A stretch of 64,000 nt of DNA from Anaerolineaceae bacterium (GTDB taxonomy: Bacteria > Chloroflexota > Anaerolineae > Aggregatilineales > Phototrophicaceae): positions 97,640 to 161,639 of the forward strand of contig JACKCG010000008.1 in assembly GCA_020634135.1 (NCBI GenBank), read 5' to 3'. The number at the start of each line of letters is the position of its first letter. The first letter of the stretch is position 1. This document shows, in pieces, positions 34,977 through 42,988 of this stretch. The notes beneath the pieces were generated by a model. It was not told where the DNA came from. It saw only the letters and a program-made list of their open reading frames with translations, and did not search any database. A program made the position numbers and the translations under genes.

Positions 34977-36050
34977 ATGATGCCCCACTCCCCGATTCCC
35001 CTGAGTGATGAAGCGCGCTGGCAGGCGGTGCTGGCCTCCGACGCGACATATGACGGACAGTTCGTGCTGGCCGTCCATACCACCGGTATCTACTGCCGCC
35101 CCTCGTGTCCGGCGCGGCCTCCGCTGCGGCAGAACGTCCGCTTTTACCCGGATTGTGCCGCCGCTGAAGCAGCCGGTTTCCGCCCATGCAAACGGTGCAG
35201 CCCGCACAAGCAGGCCGATGAAGCCAGCATCGTACAGCGGGTATGCCGCTATATTGACAACCACCTGGAAAACCGCCTGACGCTGGATGAACTGGGGACG
35301 CAGGCACATCTCAGTCCGGCGCATTTACAGCGGGTATTCAAGCGGGTGATGGGGATTTCGCCGCGCCAGTACACCGCCGCCCGCCGCCTCGAAAGCCTCA
35401 AACAGGGGCTGCACGAGGGCGCGACGGTGACCGGGGCATTGTATGAAGCCGGATATAGTTCGACCAGCCGCCTGTATGAAGGGGCTGCCGGCCAACTGGG
35501 GATGTCACCCACTGTGTATCGTCAAGGAGGAACAGGGATGAAAATTCACTATACAATTGTCGAGTCGGCGCTGGGTTATCTGCTGGTGGCCGGGACGGAA
35601 AAAGGGATTTGCGCCGTGCGCCTGGCTGACACCCCCGAAGAACTGGAAACCGGCCTGCACGCGACTTATCCCGCTGCCGAACGCATCTCCGCCGCCGCTG
35701 ACATGGGCGAATGGGTTGCCGCGTTGGTGCGCCACCTGGACGGCCAGCAGCCCCACCTGGAACTGCCGCTTGATGTGCGGGCGACAGCCTTCCAGCAGCG
35801 CGTATGGCAGGAACTCCAGCGCATCCCGTATGGCGAAACCCGCACCTACAGCCAGGTGGCCGCCGCGATTGGCAGCCCGAAGGCGATACGCGCCGTCGGC
35901 AGCGCCTGCGCCAACAACCCGGTTGCGGTGATCGTGCCGTGTCACCGGGTCGTGCGCACTGATGGCGGATTAGGGGGGTATCGCTGGGGCATCGAGCGCA
36001 AAGAACACCTGTTAACCACCGAACGCCAGGGGCGGGATGGGGCGGGGTAA
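34977..36050 (+). CDS. ada: Ada: DNA alkylation sensor/activator and O6-methylguanine-DNA methyltransferase
   Basis: 357 residues. N-terminal zinc domain with the phosphotriester-acceptor cysteine: TTGIYCRPSCPARPP and RPCKRCSP (about residues 35-77). An AraC-type helix-turn-helix follows (LTLDELGTQAHLSPAHLQRVF, about 105-125). The C-terminal methyltransferase has GTAFQQRVW-like ATAFQQRVWQEL, the active-site VIVPCHRVV (about residue 318) and GGYRWGIERKEHLL. It repairs methyl damage and, once methylated, activates the adaptive response. Full-length, all key cysteines present. The gene seems alone, with no alkB or alkA beside it. Confidence 0.95.
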   Translation: MMPHSPIPLSDEARWQAVLASDATYDGQFVLAVHTTGIYCRPSCPARPPLRQNVRFYPDCAAAEAAGFRPCKRCSPHKQADEASIVQRVCRYIDNHLENRLTLDELGTQAHLSPAHLQRVFKRVMGISPRQYTAARRLESLKQGLHEGATVTGALYEAGYSSTSRLYEGAAGQLGMSPTVYRQGGTGMKIHYTIVESALGYLLVAGTEKGICAVRLADTPEELETGLHATYPAAERISAAADMGEWVAALVRHLDGQQPHLELPLDVRATAFQQRVWQELQRIPYGETRTYSQVAAAIGSPKAIRAVGSACANNPVAVIVPCHRVVRTDGGLGGYRWGIERKEHLLTTERQGRDGAG

Positions 36051-36062
36051 TACAAACACAGC

Positions 36063-36310
36063 GGGACGAGTCCGGACTCGTCCCACGCATATAGCAAGAC
36101 CCCCTGCCAGGGCAATCGCACAAAACCACTCTATACAAAATAGCCTTTTCTGCCCCCTCCCCAACCCTCCTTTGAGGGGACATGCGTCCCCGTCTCAGTC
36201 GCCGCAAACGGGGCGGACAACCCCTCCCCAGCCCTCCCCGCAAACGGGGCGGGAGTTGGTCAAACAGAACCGACAAGTCGCCCCCGCTGGCGGGGGATAT
36301 TTAGAGGGGG
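36063..36310. repeat. Cluster of GC-rich palindromes
   Basis: A 22-bp perfect palindrome at 36063-36084 (GGGACGAGTCC and its complement) is followed by CCCCTCCCCA-type repeats, two copies of CGCAAACGGGGCGG (about 36206 and 36239) and CGCCCCCGCTGGCGGGGG. They fill the gap after ada. No ORF there has coding character. Confidence 0.65.
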
Positions 36311-36454
36311 TAAAAGAGCCAGAAGTGTATATCAAATTGAAATTCCCATTTTGATGCAATCGCCCGGGATCCCCAGCCTCCTCTTGCTGGAAGCATCCCG
36401 CCGAATCTGCTACACTCCTGTCGTGGTCTTTTAGTTTGTATAGTGCCTGATAAC

Positions 36455-37138
36455 ATGACTCAGTTTGAACTTGAAACACTGAATACCCGAACGAGACTCG
36501 CTCTGGCCGAGCTGGAGTCAGTTCAGGTGATTTCACCCTATGTGGATTGGAATCGCACCTTGCCAAAACCATTTCATGGTAGTGGTGACATCCGTCTGGT
36601 CATTATCGGGCAAGACCCTACAGTACGACTGAAGTCCAGCCGGGATCAGGTTAACATGGTGCTTGATCTGGACAAGAAGAATAGCAATTTATATCGTTTC
36701 CTGAACAAAGTATGTGAGGCGTTGGGATTATCGCTGAATGAGCATGTTTATGCGACCAATGCATACAAAAACTTTTTCACCCAACCGCCGACAAGCATAA
36801 AGCAGGTAAACGTATTGGAGTTCAGTGCCCCTGTATGGCTGCCCGTCCTGCAATACGAGTTGAACTCGTTCCCGCAAGCAGCCGTAATGAGCCTCGGTCA
36901 ACCGGTGTTGTCCATGTTGGTCAAGTCCGATCATAGGCAGGATCGTTCGGTGTGTTACTATTGGGGGCATCCCAGTTTTCCCGGTGCAGAACAATTCAAG
37001 TCGGTATCAGCTGAAGAAAGTACCGTGAATCGCAGGATATTTCCGATGGTTCATCTCAATACACGGAACACGAATCGTTTTTATCATGCGAACGAAACAA
37101 ACTACATCAACTATATGAAAGGATTTCTTAAAGGGTAG
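36455..37138 (+). CDS. Uracil-DNA glycosylase superfamily-like protein
   Basis: 227 residues from ATG 36455 (a GTG at 36443 is possible; no strong ribosome site for either). LVIIGQDPTVR resembles the GQDPY water-activating loop of UDG enzymes; VYATNAYKNFFTQPP has the base-binding Asn, MSLGQPV follows, and CYYWGHPSF gives the HPS-like leucine-loop motif. Order and spacing fit the superfamily. Codon use is notably AT-richer than neighbours (many TTT, AAT, AAA), suggesting horizontal gain. Activity on uracil is not proven. Confidence 0.6.
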   Translation: MTQFELETLNTRTRLALAELESVQVISPYVDWNRTLPKPFHGSGDIRLVIIGQDPTVRLKSSRDQVNMVLDLDKKNSNLYRFLNKVCEALGLSLNEHVYATNAYKNFFTQPPTSIKQVNVLEFSAPVWLPVLQYELNSFPQAAVMSLGQPVLSMLVKSDHRQDRSVCYYWGHPSFPGAEQFKSVSAEESTVNRRIFPMVHLNTRNTNRFYHANETNYINYMKGFLKG

Positions 37139-37165
37139 GATGGCTTGGCGGAAAAAGCGGGCTTA

Positions 37166-37375
37166 ATGCAGATTGCATATGATCGGGAAGCCGATGTCCT
37201 GTATCTGACGGTGGGCGAACCGCGTCCGGCGATTTCCCGTGAGGTTGGCGACGATGTACTGCTGCGGGTTGATGCTGAAACGGGCGAGGTGGTAGGTATG
37301 ACGATTCTTAACTTATCTACCCGCGACAGCCTGGAAAAACTGCCAGTCAGGGTTGATCTCCAGCCCAGCGCATAA
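37166..37375 (+). CDS. DUF2283 protein
   Basis: 69 residues from the ATG at 37166. It matches the small DUF2283 family: IAYDREADVLYLTVGE, then EVGDDVLLRVDAETGEVVGMTIL. Such genes often sit near toxin-antitoxin modules; here the upstream neighbour is the UDG-like gene with 27 bases between. Function unknown. Confidence 0.8.
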   Translation: MQIAYDREADVLYLTVGEPRPAISREVGDDVLLRVDAETGEVVGMTILNLSTRDSLEKLPVRVDLQPSA

Positions 37376-37433
37376 CCATCCTGCCTCTTTCAGAACAAAA
37401 CCGGATGCTTACATCCACTAAAGATCAATATCC

Positions 37434-38558
37434 ATGAACCTACTCATGTTAAGCGGCGACAACAGTATCGCACGGGGACAGGGGGGCGCATTTGATGAAA
37501 TGCTGCGCCGCTTCTCGGCTTACTGGTCGCGCATTGATGTCCTCACCCCCACCGCCCCGGACGCCGCGCCGCGTGTTATCCACGACAGTGTGTACGTGCA
37601 TCCTTCGCCCTGGCACCGCGCCTTGCAGCCCGTGTTCATCCGGCAAAAAGGGGGGGCGCTGCTGGCGGAGCGCGACTATGCGCTGGTGACCAGCCAGGAT
37701 TTCGGCTTCTTCTATAACGGCATTGGCGCGTGGTGGCTGCTGCGCGGGCGCAATATCCCGCTGGTGAGCGAAGTACACCACGTCGAGGGCTACCCGCTGG
37801 CGCTCTCGCGGCGGGAAAAAGTGTGGCGCTGGACGGCGCGGCACTATCTCCCCTGGGCGGCGGGGCATGTCGCGGCCTTCCGCGTGGTGAATACCCGCGA
37901 AGTGCCGGACCTGCTGCGGCAGTTGGGCGTTCCTGACGGGCAGATCATGGTGCTGCCCTCGGTTTACCTGGATTTGGACGTATGGCGGCCTCTGCCGGAT
38001 GTCGCCAAAGCCTATGACGTGCTGTTTGTCGGGCGGCTGGTGGCAAATAAAGGGATTTTCCTGATTCTAGAGGCGCTGGCCCAGTCCCGGCGGAACTGTC
38101 CATCGGTGCGGCTCGGCATCCGGGGGGATGGCCCGCTGCGCGACCAGGTGATGCGGTTCATCGAATCCCACGATCTGGAGTCCAACGTCGCGTTCATCCC
38201 CCGTATGGATACCCCGGCGGAGATGGCGCGGCTCTACAACGCGGCGCGACTGCTGGTGTGCGCTTCCACCGTAGAAGGCAGCCCGCGCGTCACCCTGGAA
38301 GCGATGGCCTGCGGCGTGCCGGTTATCTCTACCCCGGTGGGCATTATGCCGGAGGTCATCCGTGATGGCGAAAACGGCTTTCTCATCCCCCGCGACCCTG
38401 GGCGGCTGGCGGCGTTCATTGAGCGGCTGCTGGCGGATGACGGGCTGCGGACGCGAATCGGGGCGGCGGGGCGGCTGGCGGCGGGGCGATTCGAGGCGGC
38501 AAAGATGATCGAACAGTACGCGCAGGCGTATCAGGCGTTAGCGCGGAGGACACCGTAA
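37434..38558 (+). CDS. GT4-family glycosyltransferase
   Basis: 374 residues. GT-B fold retaining glycosyltransferase using a nucleotide sugar. The C-terminal half has the standard pieces: VLFVGRLVANKGIFLILEAL (about residues 200-219), the IRGDGPLRDQV loop, VAFIPRMDTPAEMARLYNAA, and the EGSPRVTLEAMACGVPVIST donor-site motif (E-x7-E type, about 280-300). No transmembrane helix. Stop overlaps the ribosome site of the next glycosyltransferase, so the two form an operon. Acceptor unknown; exopolysaccharide or glycolipid synthesis is plausible. Confidence 0.9.
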   Translation: MNLLMLSGDNSIARGQGGAFDEMLRRFSAYWSRIDVLTPTAPDAAPRVIHDSVYVHPSPWHRALQPVFIRQKGGALLAERDYALVTSQDFGFFYNGIGAWWLLRGRNIPLVSEVHHVEGYPLALSRREKVWRWTARHYLPWAAGHVAAFRVVNTREVPDLLRQLGVPDGQIMVLPSVYLDLDVWRPLPDVAKAYDVLFVGRLVANKGIFLILEALAQSRRNCPSVRLGIRGDGPLRDQVMRFIESHDLESNVAFIPRMDTPAEMARLYNAARLLVCASTVEGSPRVTLEAMACGVPVISTPVGIMPEVIRDGENGFLIPRDPGRLAAFIERLLADDGLRTRIGAAGRLAAGRFEAAKMIEQYAQAYQALARRTP

Positions 38559-38561
38559 ACC

Positions 38562-39623
38562 ATGCCGGGACGACTGCTGCTGTTCAACATCCGCACCGAC
38601 GCTGACGACCACATTCTGGGATTCACCACCGCCTGGATTAACGCGCTGGCGGCGCACTATGACGCGGTGGACGTGCTGACGATGCACGCCGGGCGGCTGG
38701 CGGTAGCGCAGAACGTGACGGTGTATTCCGTCGGGCGGGAGCATGGCTACAGCCCGGCGCGGCGGCTGGTGGCTTTCTACTGGATACTGCTGAGGCTGCT
38801 GCTCACGCGGCGCTATACCGCCTGTTTCGCCCACATGATGCCCCTGTTCGCGGCGCTGGGTGGCGTCCCGCTGAGGCTGGCGGGGGTCCCGCTGACGACC
38901 TGGTACACCCATCGCCAGGTGACACCCCATCTGAAATGGGCGCTGCGCTTCTCGCGGCGGGTGGTTTCCGCCGTGCCGGAGAGCTTCCCAATCCCCACGC
39001 CGAAGCTGCGCGTGACCGGGCATGGTGTGAATACCGGCACTTTCTGCCCCCCGCCGGAAGATGCCGGGCAGTCGCGCCCGCTGGTGCTGCAGGTCGCCCG
39101 CCTGATGCCGATCAAACACCAGGAAACGCTGCTGCGGGCGGCAGCCCCGCTCGACTGTGATGTGGCGCTGGTGGGGGGCATCCCCGATGGCGCGAATGAT
39201 TCTTACGAAAAAACGCTCCGCGCCCTGGCCGGTGAACTGGGAATCGCGCACAAAGTTACTTTTGCCGGGGAGCAGACCGCCGAGCAGGTGCGCGACTGGT
39301 ACTGGCGGGCGGCGGTGGCCGTCAATCTGAGTCCGCCCGGACTGTTCGACAAAGCGGCTTTAGAGGGGATGGCCTGCGCCCTGCCGACCATCACCAGCAG
39401 CGCGGCCTTTACCCCGTTGACCGGAACATTCACCAACCAACTCCTGCTCGCCACGCCCCAGGATAGCGCCGGATTGACCGTCCTGCTGCGCGGCCTGCTG
39501 GCGCAATCCCCGCAAGACCGCCGCGCCATCGGCCTCGCGCTGCGCCAGGCTGTCATCGAACAGCACAGCCTCGACTCGCTCATCCTCCGCCTGGTAAACG
39601 TGCTCAATACCGGGGAATTATAA
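38562..39623 (+). CDS. Glycosyltransferase, GT4-like
   Basis: 353 residues. GT-B type with TGHGVNTGTFCPPPED (about residues 148-163), LVLQVARLMPIKHQETLLRAA (about 170) and KVTFAGEQTAEQVRDWYWRAAVAVNLSPPGLFDKAALEGMACALPTI split over about 230-275, where FDKAALEGMA replaces the usual E-x7-E first Glu with Asp-Lys. GGAGGAC lies before the ATG. Three bases after the upstream gene; the pair probably acts in one pathway. Confidence 0.87.
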   Translation: MPGRLLLFNIRTDADDHILGFTTAWINALAAHYDAVDVLTMHAGRLAVAQNVTVYSVGREHGYSPARRLVAFYWILLRLLLTRRYTACFAHMMPLFAALGGVPLRLAGVPLTTWYTHRQVTPHLKWALRFSRRVVSAVPESFPIPTPKLRVTGHGVNTGTFCPPPEDAGQSRPLVLQVARLMPIKHQETLLRAAAPLDCDVALVGGIPDGANDSYEKTLRALAGELGIAHKVTFAGEQTAEQVRDWYWRAAVAVNLSPPGLFDKAALEGMACALPTITSSAAFTPLTGTFTNQLLLATPQDSAGLTVLLRGLLAQSPQDRRAIGLALRQAVIEQHSLDSLILRLVNVLNTGEL

Positions 39624-39718
39624 GCCCGTTTGCTGCAATGGATTGGAAAAACAAGCAGCACATTGGGTACACTACCAGCCAAAACGGATAAACAATGATA
39701 CGCTAGGAGACAAACTTC

Positions 39719-40723
39719 ATGGCTAGACCAGTAACACTCTTTACGGGACAGTGGGCCGACCTGCCGCTGGAGACGCTGGCGGAAAAAGTCGCGGGTTGGG
39801 GCTATGACGGCCTGGAACTCGCCTGCTGGGGCGACCACTTTGAAGTAGACAAGGCGCTTTCGGACGACAGCTACATCCAGAGCCGCCACGACATCCTGGA
39901 AAAATACGGCCTCAAGTGCTACGCCATCAGTAACCACCTGGTCGGGCAGTGCGTGGCCGATGCCTACATTGACGAGCGCCATAAGAGCATCCTGCCCTCC
40001 CGGCTGTGGGGCGATGGCGACCCGGAAGGCGTGCGCGCCAGGAGTGCGAATGAGATGGCAGCGACTGCCGCAGCGGCCCAACTGATGGGCGTGAAGGTCG
40101 TCAACGGCTTCACCGGCAGCCCCGTCTGGCACATGATCTACCGCTTCCCGCCCACCTCTGACGCGATGATTGACGCCGGATACCGCGAGTTCGCGGATCG
40201 CTGGAATCCCATCCTGGATGCCTTCGATAGGGCCGGTGTCCGCTTCGCCCTGGAAGCCCACCCCACCGAAATCGCCTATGACATCTATACAGCGGAGAAA
40301 ACGCTGGCGGCGCTCGACCACCGCCCGGCCTTCGGTTTCAACTTCGACCCCAGCCACTTCGCGCACCAGTTGTTCAACCCGGTGCATTTTATCGAACGCT
40401 TCCCGGATCGCATCTATCACATGCACGTCAAGGACGCCAAAGTGAACCTCAACGGCTTCACCAGCATCCTGGCTTCCCACCTCAATTTTGGCGATTCGCG
40501 CCGGGGCTGGGATTTCGTCTCGCCGGGGCATGGCGACGTTGACCTGGAGGGGATTATCCGGGCATTGAACCGCATCGGCTATGAAGGCCCGCTCTCTGTC
40601 GAATGGGAGGACAGCGGTATGGATCGGGAGCATGGCGCGGCAGAGGCGGTCACAGTGGTACGCAAGGCCGACTTCAAACCGGCAGCAGGAGCGTTTGACG
40701 CGGCCTTTGAGTCCAGTAAATAA
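39719..40723 (+). CDS. Sugar phosphate isomerase/epimerase family TIM barrel
   Basis: 334 residues. Xylose isomerase-like AP-endonuclease-2 fold. Metal-ligand residues seen in FALEAHPTEIA (Glu, His), FNFDPSHFAHQ (Asp, His), IYHMHVKDAK (His, Asp) and PLSVEWEDSGMD (Glu). AGGAGAC precedes the ATG at 39719. It is followed 10 bases later by an NAD-dependent oxidoreductase, a typical pair for sugar or inositol catabolism. Substrate unknown. Confidence 0.9.
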   Translation: MARPVTLFTGQWADLPLETLAEKVAGWGYDGLELACWGDHFEVDKALSDDSYIQSRHDILEKYGLKCYAISNHLVGQCVADAYIDERHKSILPSRLWGDGDPEGVRARSANEMAATAAAAQLMGVKVVNGFTGSPVWHMIYRFPPTSDAMIDAGYREFADRWNPILDAFDRAGVRFALEAHPTEIAYDIYTAEKTLAALDHRPAFGFNFDPSHFAHQLFNPVHFIERFPDRIYHMHVKDAKVNLNGFTSILASHLNFGDSRRGWDFVSPGHGDVDLEGIIRALNRIGYEGPLSVEWEDSGMDREHGAAEAVTVVRKADFKPAAGAFDAAFESSK

Positions 40724-40733
40724 GAGGAGAATC

Positions 40734-41930
40734 ATGAGCGACGAAACAGGGTTCACGACGATGACCGGGCCGGCTGCTGAGGATGATGCGCCGGAACTCG
40801 GAGTCGGTATGTTGGGGTACGCCTTCATGGGTCAGGCGCACACCAACGCCCTGAAGAAGCTCCCCTACATGATTTACCCGCCGGTTGCCCGTCCCCGGCT
40901 GGCGGCGATCTGCGGACGGGATGCGGCGGCGGCGACAGCGGCGGCGCGGCGCTACGGCTATGACCGCGCCTACACCGACTGGCGCGAGATGCTGGCAGAC
41001 CCCGCTGTGCAGGTGTTCGACAACGGCGGCCCGAACCATGCCCACGCCGAGCCATGTATCGCCGCTGCCGAGGCCGGCAAACACGTTATCTGTGAGAAAC
41101 CACTGGGGCGCACCGCCGAAGAAGCCAGACAGATGCTGGATGCCGTGAACAAAGCCGGTGTCCAGCACATGGTCGGGTTCAACTATCGTTTTGTCCCGGC
41201 GATTGTGCAGGCCAGGAAGCTGATCGAAAGCGGCGCGCTGGGGCGCATCTATCACTTCAGGGCGTCCTACCTGCAAGAGTGGGCGATGAATCCGCGCTCT
41301 CCGCGCAACTGGCGCATGGACAAAGCGCGGGCGGGCAGCGGCGCGTTGGGCGACCTCGGAACGCATGTCCTCGACCTGGCGCGTTTCCTGGTAGGTGAAC
41401 CCCGCCAGGTCATGGCGATGACGCGCACCTTCATTGAAGAACGCCTGCTGCCGGATGGCTCTGGCCGGGGTAAGGTAGATGTGGACGATGCTTTTGTGTC
41501 GCTGCTGGACTTCGAGAACGGGGCGCTCGGCACGGTGGAATCGTCGCGCTTCTGCCGGGGGCGCAAGAACCACAATCGCATTGAGGTCAACGGCGAAAAC
41601 GGTACGATTCACTTCAACCTGGAACGGCTGAATGAGATCAATATCTACTGGGCGGGCGATGAGCCAGAAACGACTCGCGGCTTTCAGAACGTGCTGGTCA
41701 CGGAGCCGCATCACCCTTACCTGGAAAACTGGTGGCCGCCCGGCCATATCATCGGCTGGGAACATACCTTTGTGCATGAGTTCCACCACTTTTTCAGCGC
41801 GATTCGCGGCCTGCACGGCGTCGCCCCCTATGGCGCGACCTTTGAGGATGGCTACCGTAACGCGGTCATCTGTGACGCGGTGCTGGAATCGTCGGCCACC
41901 CGCCAGGCGGTGGATGTGCGCTATATGTGA
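40734..41930 (+). CDS. Gfo/Idh/MocA-family oxidoreductase
   Basis: 398 residues from ATG 40734 (AGAGGAGA just upstream; longer frames overlap the isomerase). NAD(P)-dependent sugar or inositol dehydrogenase-like protein. Seen: N-terminal Rossmann GVGMLGYAFMGQAH (about residues 23-36), ICEKPLGRTAEEA (the EKP motif, about residue 119), NYRFVPAI, and GDLGTHVLDLARFLVGEP with the conserved histidine. Translationally close to the isomerase; probably one pathway. Substrate not determined. Confidence 0.92.
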   Translation: MSDETGFTTMTGPAAEDDAPELGVGMLGYAFMGQAHTNALKKLPYMIYPPVARPRLAAICGRDAAAATAAARRYGYDRAYTDWREMLADPAVQVFDNGGPNHAHAEPCIAAAEAGKHVICEKPLGRTAEEARQMLDAVNKAGVQHMVGFNYRFVPAIVQARKLIESGALGRIYHFRASYLQEWAMNPRSPRNWRMDKARAGSGALGDLGTHVLDLARFLVGEPRQVMAMTRTFIEERLLPDGSGRGKVDVDDAFVSLLDFENGALGTVESSRFCRGRKNHNRIEVNGENGTIHFNLERLNEINIYWAGDEPETTRGFQNVLVTEPHHPYLENWWPPGHIIGWEHTFVHEFHHFFSAIRGLHGVAPYGATFEDGYRNAVICDAVLESSATRQAVDVRYM

Positions 41931-42077
41931 TTGTATCGCTCACCGGAAACAGGTCTCAGCGGCGGTTCGTGGGCATTTGCGGAGAACGAAGGGGCTGCCG
42001 CTATCCGGTTTGACGGAGGCGGCCACCGATGCGACCACCCCCGTCGCGTTTTCAACACCTTGTGGATTGTGAAGGCG

Positions 42078-42779
42078 CTACGCCCCCGGTTTCCAGACTT
42101 CCCACACCTTGCCGACCAATGCTGGCCCTGGCTTGAGCGTAGTTTTGCCTGGCGTCCAGCCCGCTGGCGTGACTTCGCCGGTAGCGCGTACATGCTGGTA
42201 CGCCTGCACCTGGCGAATCAACTCTTTCACCTCGCGCCCTACTTCCGGCGTGAGGATTTCCATCGCCTGAATCTTGCCATCCGGGTCAATGATGAACCGG
42301 CCACGGAAATCAACCCCAGCCGCCTCTTCGTACACGCCATAGATCGTGCCGATCCGTCCCCCCTGATCGGAAAGCATCGGGTAGGGGAATCCGCCGGGGA
42401 GCATTTTCGTCAATTCTTCTTCTTGCCAGATTTTATGCGTAAACCGGCTGTCGGTGCTGACGGAGAGGATCTGAACGCCGAGTTTATTGAGGGTGTCTGC
42501 CTGGGCGGCAACTGCCGCCAATTCAGTCGGTCAGACGAAGGTGAAATCACCGGGGTAAAAACACAGCACCACCCACTTGCCCCGATAATCCGAGAGTTTG
42601 ATATTCTTAAAACCGCCCTGGTAGTAGGCGTTGGCCTCGAAATCCGGGGCTTCCTGCCCAACACGCGCACGCATTCCTGCAACCTCCTTGACAGACTGCT
42701 GCATCATTTCCGCAGCAGGTTCGCTGGTCTGGATGGGACCCTGTGCCGGGGTGACACAGCCATCTACAGGTTTTCCCAC
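42078..42779 (-). CDS. Selenocysteine-containing peroxiredoxin (in-frame TGA = Sec)
   Basis: 233 residues if TGA at 42533-42531 is read as selenocysteine (residue 83). AhpC/TSA-family peroxiredoxin that reduces hydrogen peroxide and organic peroxides. Before the TGA the frame reads GKWVVLCFYPGDFTFV and after it PTELAAVAAQ, so the TGA replaces exactly the peroxidatic Cys of FxFVCPTE. The frame continues without shift to WQEEELTKMLPGG, FPYPMLSDQ, VDFRGRFIIDPDG (with catalytic Arg) and GEVTPAGWTPGK, where typical 2-Cys enzymes would have the resolving Cys; here it is Thr. N-terminus has a 35-residue extension with C8. Start is GTG at 42779 with perfect AAGGAGG six bases away. A SECIS-like hairpin follows the TGA and the tRNA-Sec gene lies 41 bp upstream. 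Similar in principle to known PrxU selenoproteins. Confidence 0.92.
42504..42519 (-). promoter_or_regulatory. Putative bacterial SECIS element
   Basis: Within the coding strand, GGCGGC-AGTT-GCCGCC forms a perfect 6-bp stem with a 4-nt loop that has G at its second position. The stem begins 12 nt, and the loop 18 nt, after the TGA. That fits the known bacterial SelB-binding arrangement (small apical loop with an early G, roughly 16-37 nt downstream). Confidence 0.78.
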
Positions 42780-42820
42780 TATGTACCTCCTTGAACATCA
42801 TGAATCCAATGTTCATGCTA

Positions 42821-42916
42821 CGGGAGTGGATGGGAGTCGAACCCACCGCGGCCTGCTCTGCGCAACCCGCCACCGATTTTGAAGACCGGGGCATCCACCG
42901 GGACACAGCCACCCCC
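42821..42916 (-). tRNA. selC: tRNA-Sec (anticodon TCA)
   Basis: 96 nt. The 8-bp acceptor stem (GGGGGTGG / CCACTCCC) plus 5-bp T stem gives the 8/5 architecture of bacterial tRNA-Sec. D stem has 6 bp (GTGTCC / GGATGC) with a 4-nt loop CGGT, another hallmark. The anticodon loop is CTTCAAA with TCA at 42882-42880. The long variable arm pairs GCGGGTTGC with GCAGGCCGC (one mismatch) around GCAGA. T loop is TTCGACT and the discriminator is G. CCA is not encoded. It inserts selenocysteine at UGA. It lies directly upstream of the selenoprotein peroxiredoxin, on the same strand. Confidence 0.96.
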
Positions 42917-42922
42917 AACGAA

Positions 42923-42928
42923 AGTATA
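42923..42928 (-). promoter_or_regulatory. -10 element of selC
   Basis: TATACT on the minus strand, six bases before the mature tRNA 5' end, so transcription could start at or next to the tRNA itself. No good -35 hexamer is visible at 16-19 bp. Confidence 0.5.
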
Positions 42929-42988
42929 CCTGATTAAGAGGCGAAACGTAGGAGGAAACTCACCCGAAATCCCCTGCAATACCACACT

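Noticed and set aside
39203..40828. 541-residue minus-strand open frame
   Set aside because: Antisense to the isomerase and glycosyltransferase genes; composition typical of a GC-rich shadow frame, with no recognisable domain.
42078..42779. Two separate genes, or a pseudogene, at the peroxiredoxin locus
   Set aside because: The halves are in the same frame, the stop is TGA exactly at the catalytic Cys, and tRNA-Sec and a SECIS-like hairpin are present.
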